From JAVZCJ01 sp964532175 (GTDB lineage: Archaea > Thermoproteota > Nitrososphaeria_A > Caldarchaeales > JAVZCJ01), in contig CAZHGP010000048.1 of the NCBI GenBank assembly GCA_964532175.1, positions 1-8,426 on the forward strand: a stretch of DNA of 8,426 bases, read 5' to 3'. Shown in pieces: positions 1 through 6,993 of this stretch; the first letter of the stretch is position 1, and every line of letters starts with the position of its first letter. The position numbers were made by a program, and so were the translations under genes. The notes under the pieces were generated by a model. That model saw nothing but the letters and a program-made list of their open reading frames with translations. It was not told where the DNA came from and did no database searches.

Positions 1-1489
<1,489 letters not shown>

Positions 1490-1547
1490 CTTTTATTGGC
1501 CGCAAAGCCGAAACTTTTTTATGATAATCAGAAGCTTACCCACATCA

Positions 1548-1575
1548 GATTTGAGCTTCTTTATTCGCTCAAATC
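1548..1575 (-). repeat. 9-bp leader hairpin competing with a 7-bp hairpin
   Basis: GATTTGAGC at 1548-1556 is perfectly complementary to GCTCAAATC at 1567-1575, with a 10-nt loop. A second pairing, AGAAGCT at 1530-1536 with AGCTTCT at 1554-1560, reuses 1554-1556, so only one of the two helices can form at a time. Both lie between the long leader stem and 16S. Switching between them during rRNA processing is possible but is only inferred. Confidence 0.55.
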
Positions 1576-1583
1576 CTCATTAT

Positions 1584-1664
1584 TTAGCTACAGTAGGAGG
1601 ACGTCTTTTCATTTTGGGGAGGAAAACTCCCCTATCGAGACGATCCGCCGTCGACTGTAGCTAA
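1584..1664 (-). repeat. Long nested stem-loop at start of pre-rRNA leader
   Basis: A perfect 11-bp inverted repeat joins 1584-1594 to 1654-1664. Inside it, 1596-1606 pairs with 1638-1649 (one A·G mismatch at 1598/1647, one bulged base at 1643), and a 6-bp GGGGAG/CTCCCC hairpin (1616-1621 with 1627-1632) caps the structure. The base of the stem falls about 26 bp downstream of the predicted TATA box, so the rRNA transcript would begin almost exactly at this stem. That suggests a 5'-end cap structure or a processing/assembly signal. The pairing is seen directly; the role is inferred. Confidence 0.75.
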
Positions 1665-1685
1665 GCATAGTTTATATTTACTATC

Positions 1686-1703
1686 TTATTTATAAACTTT
1701 TTT
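1686..1703 (-). promoter_or_regulatory. rRNA operon promoter (TATA box with purine-rich BRE)
   Basis: On the minus strand the sequence reads AAAAAAG then GTTTATAAATAA, a good archaeal TATA box (1686-1697) preceded by a purine run suited to TFB binding. Its centre is about 26 bp upstream of 1665, which is exactly where the first leader stem begins. A second TATA-like run, TAAATATAAA (complement of 1671-1680), would place the start inside that stem and is the less likely choice. Confidence 0.55.
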
Positions 1704-1924
1704 CTTTAAAAATTAAAAAATAAGCAATATTAAAAGCTATTTTCCACTATAAAAAGCTTATAAACCAAATATGGATAAAATATCAAAAAATATTAATATT
1801 ATTTTAAAATTTTCAGGTTTAAATTATAGAGAGAAAATTTATTTTAAACTATTTTTATTTTTTAAGAAAATATAAAATTATAAATAAGCTTTACTCTAAT
1901 TTTTATTTATATAGGTGATAAATT
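1704..1924. other. AT-rich intergenic spacer between divergent rRNA and tRNA genes
   Basis: Very AT-rich with many TATA-like words and no credible open frame. It separates the minus-strand rRNA promoter from the plus-strand tRNA gene. Apart from a possible tRNA promoter near its right end, I see no repeat, hairpin or gene in it. Confidence 0.7.
1878..1886 (+). promoter_or_regulatory. Possible TATA box for tRNA-Ile
   Basis: TTATAAATA, centred about 43 bp upstream of the tRNA. Transcription starting about 26 bp downstream would give a leader of roughly 15-18 nt before the mature 5' end, to be removed by RNase P. Another AT-rich word at 1902-1911 is too close to the tRNA start for normal archaeal spacing. 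The whole spacer is AT-rich, so the assignment is weak. Confidence 0.35.
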
Positions 1925-1955
1925 GGGCCTGTAGCTCAGCATGGTGGAGCGTTCG

Positions 1956-1971
1956 ACTAAAAAGGGACGAG
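1956..1971 (+). other. tRNA-Ile intron 1, 16 nt, between positions 30 and 31
   Basis: Sits within the 5' strand of the anticodon stem. A relaxed bulge-helix-bulge, the substrate of the archaeal splicing endonuclease, can be drawn. The central helix pairs 1950-1953 with 1966-1969 (three Watson-Crick pairs and one U·G). The 3-nt bulges are 1954-1956 and 1970-1972, and a mini-helix 1957-1958/1964-1965 closes an A5 loop. Because G1955, G1971 and G1972 are equivalent at the junction, the same product arises from a cut one base earlier, but the central helix supports 30/31. Confidence 0.72.
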
Positions 1972-1984
1972 GCTGATAACCGAA

Positions 1985-1997
1985 ACAATTGCGGGAA
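1985..1997 (+). other. tRNA-Ile intron 2, 13 nt, between positions 43 and 44
   Basis: Lies between the anticodon stem and the variable loop. CCG at 1980-1982 pairs with CGG at 1992-1994, flanked by symmetrical AAA bulges (1983-1985 and 1996-1998), with C1986-G1991 closing a 4-nt loop. The fourth central pair is an A·G mismatch and the outer helix is weak, so this is a relaxed splice motif. The run of A at each junction makes the precise cut ambiguous by one to three bases, without changing the mature product. Confidence 0.65.
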
Positions 1998-2028
1998 AGG
2001 TCCTGGGTTCAAATCCCAGCAGGCCCAT

Positions 2029-2034
2029 AAAAAA
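2029..2034 (-). terminator. Oligo-T terminator after ilvC
   Basis: Six T on the minus strand (A6 on plus) starting 5 nt past the ilvC stop codon and lying just before the tRNA 3' end. The same arrangement, T6 immediately after the stop, is seen at prf1. It would prevent the operon transcript from running into antisense of the tRNA. Confidence 0.5.
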
Positions 2035-2037
2035 TTG

Positions 2038-2047
2038 TTTTATTTTT
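2038..2047 (+). terminator. Oligo-T terminator after tRNA-Ile
   Basis: TTTT-A-TTTTT begins 11 nt after the tRNA discriminator base. Archaeal RNA polymerase stops at such T runs without needing a hairpin. The run overlaps the last codons of the convergent ilvC. Confidence 0.5.
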
Positions 2048-3026
2048 CTATACCAGCCATTTTGCGTATTTTCTTACCTATTAATTCAAGTGGATGTTTT
2101 TTAATTTCATTAAGGAGTCTTTCAAGATTTTTTCTACCAGTCTTATCTTCTATAATCCATTCTTTAGCATATTTTCCATTTATAACTTCTTTAGCAATTT
2201 TACGCATATTTTCTTTAACTCTTTTATCTATAACTCTAGGACCTCTAGTTAAGCCGCCATGTTTAGCAGTATCTGAAACAGCTTGAAGCATACCTGTTAA
2301 TCCTTTCTCATATATTAAATCCATTATTAATTTAGCTTCATTGCATGCTTCAAAATATGCAAGTTCAGGCGGATAACCTAATTCAATTAAAACTTCAAAA
2401 CCATTTTTAATAAGTTCTATCAATCCTCCTACTAAAACGCATTGTTCACCTATTAAATCACTTTCAGTTTCATCTTTAAAAGTAGTTTCTATAACACCTG
2501 CTTTAGCACATCCTAAAGCTTTAGCCATAGCTAAAGCAATATTTTTAGCTTTACCAGTATAGTTTTGATGAATAGCTATAAGTGCTGGTACTCCAAACCC
2601 TTTAAGATACATTTGTCTTAGAAGATACCCGGGACCCTTAGGGGCTACCATAATGACATCTATATTTGATGGTGGAACTATTTGTTTGAAATGTATATTA
2701 AAACCATGGCTAAAACAAAGTATTTTGTTCTCTGATAAGTTTGGAGCTATATATTTATTATATACTTCAGGTTGAGCTGTATCAGGTATTAGAATGTGTA
2801 TTATATCTCCAATTTTGGAAGCTTCATCTATAGAATAAACTTTAAATTTTTCATTTAAAGCTAGTTTCCAAGATTCACCTTTTCTAACACCAATAATAAT
2901 ATCTATACCAGAGTCTCTAAGATTTAATGCTTGATTCCTTCCTTGATTTCCATAACCTATAATAGCTATAGTTTTATCTTTTATTGAATCTAAAGATATA
3001 TCTTTATCATAAAAAACTCTAACCAT
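2040..3026 (-). CDS. ilvC: Ketol-acid reductoisomerase (class I)
   Basis: Isomerises and reduces 2-acetolactate (or 2-aceto-2-hydroxybutyrate) to the dihydroxy acid, the second common step of valine, leucine and isoleucine synthesis; soluble and Mg-dependent. At 328 aa it has class I length. The N-terminal Rossmann domain shows GYGNQG (24-29). Catalytic H107 (in SHGF) and K130 (in APKGPGY) are present. The C-terminal knotted domain carries metal ligands D190 and E194 (DLIGE), E226 and E230, and substrate-binding S251, all at the standard class I positions. The ATG start follows AAGTGAT at 5-nt spacing. It is last in the operon, 11 nt after ilvN. The cofactor-selectivity loop (VRKGES, about 47-52) looks one residue shorter than the common class I form, so cofactor preference is uncertain. 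Confidence 0.96.
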   Translation of the reverse strand: MVRVFYDKDISLDSIKDKTIAIIGYGNQGRNQALNLRDSGIDIIIGVRKGESWKLALNEKFKVYSIDEASKIGDIIHILIPDTAQPEVYNKYIAPNLSENKILCFSHGFNIHFKQIVPPSNIDVIMVAPKGPGYLLRQMYLKGFGVPALIAIHQNYTGKAKNIALAMAKALGCAKAGVIETTFKDETESDLIGEQCVLVGGLIELIKNGFEVLIELGYPPELAYFEACNEAKLIMDLIYEKGLTGMLQAVSDTAKHGGLTRGPRVIDKRVKENMRKIAKEVINGKYAKEWIIEDKTGRKNLERLLNEIKKHPLELIGKKIRKMAGIEK

Positions 3027-3031
3027 ATTTT

Positions 3032-3039
3032 ATCACTTT
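3032..3039 (-). promoter_or_regulatory. Ribosome binding site of ilvC
   Basis: Minus-strand AAAGTGAT, matching the GGTGAT part of the complement of the 16S tail, ends 5 nt before the ATG. It overlaps the ilvN stop codon, which ties ilvC translation to ilvN. Confidence 0.55.
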
Positions 3040-3541
3040 ATTCTTCAATTTTAAAAGATTTAAAGTTTCTTGACATAGCTACTGCACCGGTCCTAGCAAG
3101 CTCTTTAATACCATAAATTCTCATAAGTTCGATGAAAGCATTTATTTTATCAGAAGAACCGGTTATTTCAATAGTCAAAGAATCTTCAGAAACATCAACT
3201 ATTCTACTTCTAAATATATTTGCATAATTTATAACATCGCTTTTAGCTTTAGAGTCAGGGGTATTAACTTTTATTAAAGCAAGTTCTCTTATAACGCTTT
3301 TGTTTGGATCAAGCTTACTAACTTTTATAACATCTATTAACTTTTGTAATTGTTTTATAATTTGTTCAATAGTAAGTTCATCCCCTTTAACTGTTATAGT
3401 CATTCTAGCTAAATCTTTAATCTCACTAGGACCTACCGCTATACTTTCTATGTTAAAATTTCTTCTTCTAAACATATTTGAAACTTTATATAGTACGCCA
3501 GGTTTATGTTCAACTATAGCTACTAGAATGTATTCTTTCAA
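3038..3541 (-). CDS. ilvN: Acetolactate synthase small (regulatory) subunit
   Basis: Regulatory partner of IlvB: it binds branched-chain amino acids, usually valine, and activates and feedback-inhibits the catalytic subunit. The 167-aa length fits the long-type small subunit. Residues 4-75 form an ACT domain (VAIVEHKPGVLYKVSNMFRR and NIESIAVGPSE, with the glycine-containing turn that binds effector). Residues from about 85 form the ALS small-subunit C-terminal domain, ending ELARTGAVAMSR. It lies between ilvB (5-nt gap) and ilvC (11-nt gap). I take the TTG at 3539-3541 as start: there is no in-frame ATG nearby, the ACT domain begins at residue 4, and a good ribosome binding site ends 4 nt upstream. 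Confidence 0.95.
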   Translation of the reverse strand: MKEYILVAIVEHKPGVLYKVSNMFRRRNFNIESIAVGPSEIKDLARMTITVKGDELTIEQIIKQLQKLIDVIKVSKLDPNKSVIRELALIKVNTPDSKAKSDVINYANIFRSRIVDVSEDSLTIEITGSSDKINAFIELMRIYGIKELARTGAVAMSRNFKSFKIEE

Positions 3542-3545
3542 TTAA

Positions 3546-3555
3546 ATCATCTCTT
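3546..3555 (-). promoter_or_regulatory. Ribosome binding site deciding the TTG start of ilvN
   Basis: Minus-strand AAGAGATGAT matches 8 of 10 bases of AGGAGGTGAT, the complement of the 16S tail visible at 2-11. It ends 4 nt before TTG and overlaps the ilvB stop codon. Confidence 0.6.
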
Positions 3556-5226
3556 TAAAATAATTTCTCTTAAATTTTTACCTGGAGGTACAAATGGTAA
3601 AACATCTTCCTCGCTTGATATAGGCACATCAATAACATATGTTACATCAGAATTTATTGCTTCCTTTAAAGCTTGTTCAAGCTCATTTAAAGAATTTACT
3701 CTAACACCTTTAGCTCCATAAGCTTCAGCTAATTTAACAAAATCAGGTACTCCTTTTAAAAGCGTATTTGAATATCTTCTATTATAAAATAATCTTTGCC
3801 ATTGAACTACCATGCCTAAACTTGAATTATTCAATATCATGACTACAACAGGTATATTTTCAACTATGCTTGTAGCTAAATCTTGTTCGGTCATTAGAAA
3901 GCTCCCATCTCCAGCAATATCAACAACAGGTACTTCTGGTTTAGCAACTTTAGCTCCTAAAGCTGCTGGAAAGCCAAAACCCATAGTTCCTAAACCACCT
4001 GAAGAAATGAATGTTCTTGGTTTTAAAACTTTAAAATATAATGAAGCCCACATTTGGTTTTGACCAACTTCTGTTGTTACTATAGAATCTTCTGGCAAGA
4101 CTTTACGCAAAAGCTTTACAGCATTAATTCCTGTAAGTTCTTCTTTTATTTCATTATCTGAATATTCCTTCTTAATCATTTCAATCTTTTTAAACCATTC
4201 TGATTTTTCTTTCTTTAAACCTCTATAAATAATCTCATCTATTATTGATTTTAAAGCTTTTTTAGCATCAGCAACTATTGGCAGATAAGCTGGAATATTC
4301 TTTCTAATTTCAGAGGGATCGATATCTATATGAATTATCTTAGCATTTACGCAAAAATCACTAACTTTACATGTAGTTCTATCCGAAAATCTAACACCTA
4401 CCGCAAGTATAACATCAGCCATCATTATGGATTCATTAGCTTCAACTCTACCATGCATACCAATACATCCTAAACATAAAGGATGATTTTCAGGCATAGC
4501 TCCTTTACCCATAAAAGTGGTAACAACTGGAGCCATAAGAAGTTCGGCTAATTTAAGAAGTTCATCATACGCCCTAGACCAATGAACTCCACCGCCTGCA
4601 AGTATTATAGGACGTTCAGCATTTATGATTAAATCGACAGCTTTTTTTATTTGAAGAGGATGTGGATCTATATTGGGCTTATAACCTCTAATTTTTATTT
4701 CAGAATTAAAATCTACATCATCAATATCAGTTTGGATATCCTTAGGCACATCTATTAAAACAGGACCAGGCCTACCAGTTGAGGCTATATAAAAAGCTTC
4801 TCGAATAATTCTAGGGATATCCTTAACATTTCTTATTTGATAGTTATACTTAGTTATAGGTGTGGTTATACCAATGATATCAACTTCTTGAAAAGAATCT
4901 TTGCCTATAAAACTTGTTGGAACTTGACCTGTTATAGCTATTAAAGGACTGGAATCCATGTAAGCTGTAGCAATTCCTGTCACAAGATTAGTAGCACCTG
5001 GGCCAGAAGTAGCCATGCAAATGCCAGGTTCTCCCTTAACTCTAGCATATCCATCAGCTGCATGAGCTGCACATTGCTCATGACGCATAAGAATGTGCCT
5101 TATATCTCTTTCATCATAAAGAGCATCATAAATTGGAAGTATTGCTCCACCAGGTATTCCGAATATTATTTTAACATTTTGTTTTTTTAAAGCTTCTATT
5201 AATGCTAAACTTCCACTCATCTTCAA
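3547..5226 (-). CDS. ilvB: Acetolactate (acetohydroxyacid) synthase large subunit
   Basis: Thiamine-diphosphate enzyme that condenses two pyruvates to 2-acetolactate, or pyruvate with 2-oxobutyrate to 2-aceto-2-hydroxybutyrate, the first common branched-chain step. At 559 aa it has full family length. Three domains are visible: an N-terminal PYR domain with GIPGGAILPIYDAL (23-36) and catalytic E50 (RHEQ); a central FAD-binding region (about 190-330, with GVRFSDR at 277-283); and a C-terminal PP domain with the ThDP-Mg motif GDGSF (439-443) through NN at 466-467, followed by QWQ (475-477) as in true acetohydroxyacid synthases. It overlaps the upstream gene by 4 nt (TTGA). TTG at 5226 is favoured over ATG at 5220 because the ribosome binding site ends 5 nt before TTG but 11 nt before ATG; choosing ATG would remove only two residues. 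Confidence 0.96.
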   Translation of the reverse strand: MKMSGSLALIEALKKQNVKIIFGIPGGAILPIYDALYDERDIRHILMRHEQCAAHAADGYARVKGEPGICMATSGPGATNLVTGIATAYMDSSPLIAITGQVPTSFIGKDSFQEVDIIGITTPITKYNYQIRNVKDIPRIIREAFYIASTGRPGPVLIDVPKDIQTDIDDVDFNSEIKIRGYKPNIDPHPLQIKKAVDLIINAERPIILAGGGVHWSRAYDELLKLAELLMAPVVTTFMGKGAMPENHPLCLGCIGMHGRVEANESIMMADVILAVGVRFSDRTTCKVSDFCVNAKIIHIDIDPSEIRKNIPAYLPIVADAKKALKSIIDEIIYRGLKKEKSEWFKKIEMIKKEYSDNEIKEELTGINAVKLLRKVLPEDSIVTTEVGQNQMWASLYFKVLKPRTFISSGGLGTMGFGFPAALGAKVAKPEVPVVDIAGDGSFLMTEQDLATSIVENIPVVVMILNNSSLGMVVQWQRLFYNRRYSNTLLKGVPDFVKLAEAYGAKGVRVNSLNELEQALKEAINSDVTYVIDVPISSEEDVLPFVPPGKNLREIILKR

Positions 5227-6758
5227 TTTTCATTACCTCTTAAATTTTTATAATCTGCTAATAGAATATTCATACCATTCAATATAGCTTCAACACTTGC
5301 AATAACTATGTTTTCTCTAGCACCTCTTGATGTAATAATTTTATCATTTTTTCTAAGTTTTACAATAACTTCTACAATAGCATCAGTACCACCTGTTATA
5401 GATTTAACATGATATTCTTCAAGTTGTATAGATTCTACATCTAATACTAATTTTTTAATAGCATTTATAGCAGCATCCACTGGTCCTACCCCAGTAGAAG
5501 CTCCACTTATAGTTTTTCCATAAAAATCTAATTTAACAAATGCTGTCGATGTAATATTGTTACCAGTTACAACTACAACTTCCTTTAATTTTATTGGTCT
5601 TATTTTAGGTAAGCCTAAAACAGTTTCAGCTATAGCTTGAAGGTCAGCATCAGTAACCCTTTTACCTTTATCTCCCAAATCCTTAACTCTTTTAAGAATT
5701 TCAGAAAGCTGTTCATCTGATAAATCAAAACCTATGTTTTTTAGATTTTCTTTTAAACCATGTTTTCCAGCATGCTTACCTGGAACTAATATTCTTTTCC
5801 TTCCAACAAATTCTGGAGGAATTGGTTCATAAGTTAATGGATTTTTTATTATTCCATGTGTATGAATTCCAGATTCATGAGAGAAAGCATTTTCTCCTAC
5901 GATTGCTTTATTTGGTTGAACATATATTCCAGTTAATTGAGAAACAAGCTTCGAAGTTTCATATATTAAATTTGTTTTTATATTTGTTTTATATCCATAT
6001 AAAAGCTCTAAGCTTACTACAACTTCTTCTAATGCTGCATTTCCAGCTCTTTCACCTAAACCATTAATTGTTACATGAACTTCTTGAGCACCATATTTAA
6101 GAGCAATGAGAGAATTTGCAGTAGCTAATCCAAAATCATTATGACAATGGATTGCAAATGGAACTTGTAAGCATTCAGTTAATTCGTTAACAATCTTGGC
6201 GGTTTTTTCAGGTGTTAGTATTCCTACAGTATCACATAAACAAACTCTATTAGCTTTACATTCAGCGGCTTTCATGAAAACATTTTTTAGAAAATCTAAA
6301 TCACTTCTACTTCCATCTTCTGCTAAAAATTCAATAATTAAACCCCTTCCTTTAGCATAATCTATACAATTTTCAATACTTTCTATAACAAATTGTTTAT
6401 TTTTATTAAGTTTATAATTAAGATGTAAATCGGATGTAGGCATAGTTAGCGTTATTCCATCCACACCAGCATCCGCTGCCAAATCTATATCGGATTTAAC
6501 ACATCTACTAAAGCTATAAATTTCAGCTTTAAGTCCTTGTTCAGAAATTAACTTTAAAGCTTTAAATTCACCTTCAGAAGTTGCAGCAAATCCTGCTTCT
6601 ATAAAATCAACCCCAATTTCTTCAAGTTTAAAAGCAATTTTGAGTTTATCTTCAGGAGTTAAAGATACACCTGGGGTTTGTTCTCCATCTCTTAAAGTTG
6701 TATCTAAAAGAAAAACTTTGTATGGGAAATTAGTGTTTCTTAACGATAAAACACTCAC
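5223..6758 (-). CDS. cimA: Citramalate synthase / 2-isopropylmalate synthase family enzyme
   Basis: Claisen-condensing aldolase using acetyl-CoA: with pyruvate it would make citramalate (isoleucine route), with 2-oxoisovalerate 2-isopropylmalate (leucine route). At 511 aa it has an N-terminal TIM barrel with DTTLRDGEQTPG (19-30), metal ligands D20-region and HCHND (204-208), NGLGERAGNA (232-241), and the HESGIH / GKHAGKHGL linker motifs (294-299, 327-335). A C-terminal allosteric domain follows (about 390-500; GVGPVDAAINA, GGTDA). PTS at 107-109 and CDTVG at 175-179 resemble, as I recall them, archaeal CimA more than LeuA, but HESGIHTHG is LeuA-like, so specificity is not settled. The GTG start is the only usable start before the barrel. 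It is first in the operon with ilvB, ilvN and ilvC and lacks a well-placed ribosome binding site. Confidence 0.85.
   Translation of the reverse strand: MSVLSLRNTNFPYKVFLLDTTLRDGEQTPGVSLTPEDKLKIAFKLEEIGVDFIEAGFAATSEGEFKALKLISEQGLKAEIYSFSRCVKSDIDLAADAGVDGITLTMPTSDLHLNYKLNKNKQFVIESIENCIDYAKGRGLIIEFLAEDGSRSDLDFLKNVFMKAAECKANRVCLCDTVGILTPEKTAKIVNELTECLQVPFAIHCHNDFGLATANSLIALKYGAQEVHVTINGLGERAGNAALEEVVVSLELLYGYKTNIKTNLIYETSKLVSQLTGIYVQPNKAIVGENAFSHESGIHTHGIIKNPLTYEPIPPEFVGRKRILVPGKHAGKHGLKENLKNIGFDLSDEQLSEILKRVKDLGDKGKRVTDADLQAIAETVLGLPKIRPIKLKEVVVVTGNNITSTAFVKLDFYGKTISGASTGVGPVDAAINAIKKLVLDVESIQLEEYHVKSITGGTDAIVEVIVKLRKNDKIITSRGARENIVIASVEAILNGMNILLADYKNLRGNEN
5232..5241 (-). promoter_or_regulatory. 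Ribosome binding site deciding the TTG start of ilvB
   Basis: Minus-strand AAGAGGTAAT matches 8 of 10 bases of AGGAGGTGAT and ends 5 nt before the TTG, the same spacing as at the neighbouring genes. It lies inside the last codons of the upstream gene. Confidence 0.6.
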
Positions 6759-6766
6759 CCATTATT

Positions 6767-6791
6767 TAGTTTCACCCCGTAAGTGAAACTA
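6767..6791 (-). promoter_or_regulatory. Perfect 9-bp inverted repeat at the operon start (operator or leader hairpin)
   Basis: TAGTTTCAC (6767-6775) and GTGAAACTA (6783-6791) are exact complements with a 7-nt spacer, ending 8 nt before the GTG start of the first operon gene. The predicted transcription start (about 6786) falls inside it, the classic place for an archaeal repressor of the Lrp/AsnC or winged-helix kind. As RNA, the 3' arm and loop hold GGGGTGA, the only purine-rich site near the start, so folding could also hide it. The symmetry is seen; the regulatory role is inferred. Confidence 0.6.
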
Positions 6792-6808
6792 TTTATTAAA
6801 AATTAAGA

Positions 6809-6816
6809 TATATAAA
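6809..6816 (-). promoter_or_regulatory. TATA box of the branched-chain amino acid operon
   Basis: Minus-strand TTTATATA, about 26 bp upstream of the middle of the inverted repeat's upstream arm. This gives a predicted leader of about 28 nt. Another TATA-like word lies further up (6826-6835) in a generally AT-rich spacer, so this choice rests on spacing. Confidence 0.45.
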
Positions 6817-6986
6817 TTTTATGTTTTTATAAATTTCTGGAAGCCAAAAAATATTTTAAAAAATTTAATATTAAATTACTTTATATTGTATTTTTAATTT
6901 TCTATTATTTCATTATATTTTTGAAAAAATTACAATTTTCATATATAATTCATTATTTAAAGATAAAATTATATTTTTATTAGAAT

Positions 6987-6992
6987 AAAAAA
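6987..6992 (-). terminator. Oligo-T terminator after prf1
   Basis: T6 on the minus strand begins one base after the prf1 stop codon, with further T-rich runs downstream. Together with the 235-nt gap and a promoter before the next gene, this argues that prf1 and the cimA-ilvBNC operon are separate units. Confidence 0.45.
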
Positions 6993-6993
6993 T

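Larger units (their letters stand above)
1490..1665 (-). other. Pre-rRNA 5' leader (external transcribed spacer)
   Basis: This is the stretch between the predicted rRNA promoter and the mature 16S 5' end. On the minus strand it starts with a large nested stem-loop, continues with two overlapping, mutually exclusive hairpins (1530-1560 and 1548-1575), and ends with a short GC-rich segment (complement of 1497-1510) followed by AATAAAAGA just before 16S. The GC-rich segment may be the 5' strand of the 16S processing stem. Its partner would lie downstream of 16S, outside the window, so this cannot be tested here. Archaeal pre-16S is normally excised by the splicing endonuclease at a bulge-helix-bulge in that stem. 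An open frame across this region on the plus strand shows no protein-like features. Confidence 0.7.
1925..2027 (+). tRNA. tRNA-Ile (GAU anticodon) interrupted by two non-canonical introns
   Basis: Delivers isoleucine to AUU/AUC codons. The 7-bp acceptor stem GGGCCTG (1925-1931) pairs with CAGGCCC (2020-2026), discriminator A at 2027, and no encoded CCA. U8-A9 are followed by a 4-bp D stem (1934-1937 with 1947-1950). The T arm is CTGGG/CCCAG with loop TTCAAAT (2003-2019). A complete cloverleaf forms only if 1956-1971 and 1985-1997 are removed. The anticodon stem then becomes TTCGG/CCGAA around loop CTGATAA, with GAT at 1975-1977, and the variable loop AGGTC, giving a normal 74-nt tRNA. The usual 37/38 intron site is uninterrupted. 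Assignment to Ile is firm from the anticodon loop; the exact splice sites are inferred. Confidence 0.9.

Noticed and set aside
1952..1997. Reading the tRNA as having one long intron or a long variable arm (Ser/Leu type).
   Set aside because: Pairing TTCGA with GGGAA fails at two of five positions, whereas the two-intron model gives a perfect anticodon stem and a standard Ile anticodon loop.
1915..2286. Plus-strand open frame running from the tRNA into the ilvC 3' end.
   Set aside because: It covers the tRNA and is antisense to a clear ilvC; no protein-like signal.
6730..6762. A 10-codon open frame (ATG at 6762, TAA ending at 6730) overlapping the cimA start in another frame, 8 nt after a GGGGTGA-like site, as a possible leader peptide.
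   Set aside because: It is not rich in branched-chain residues (one Ile, one Val), lies partly inside cimA, and such short frames are common by chance.
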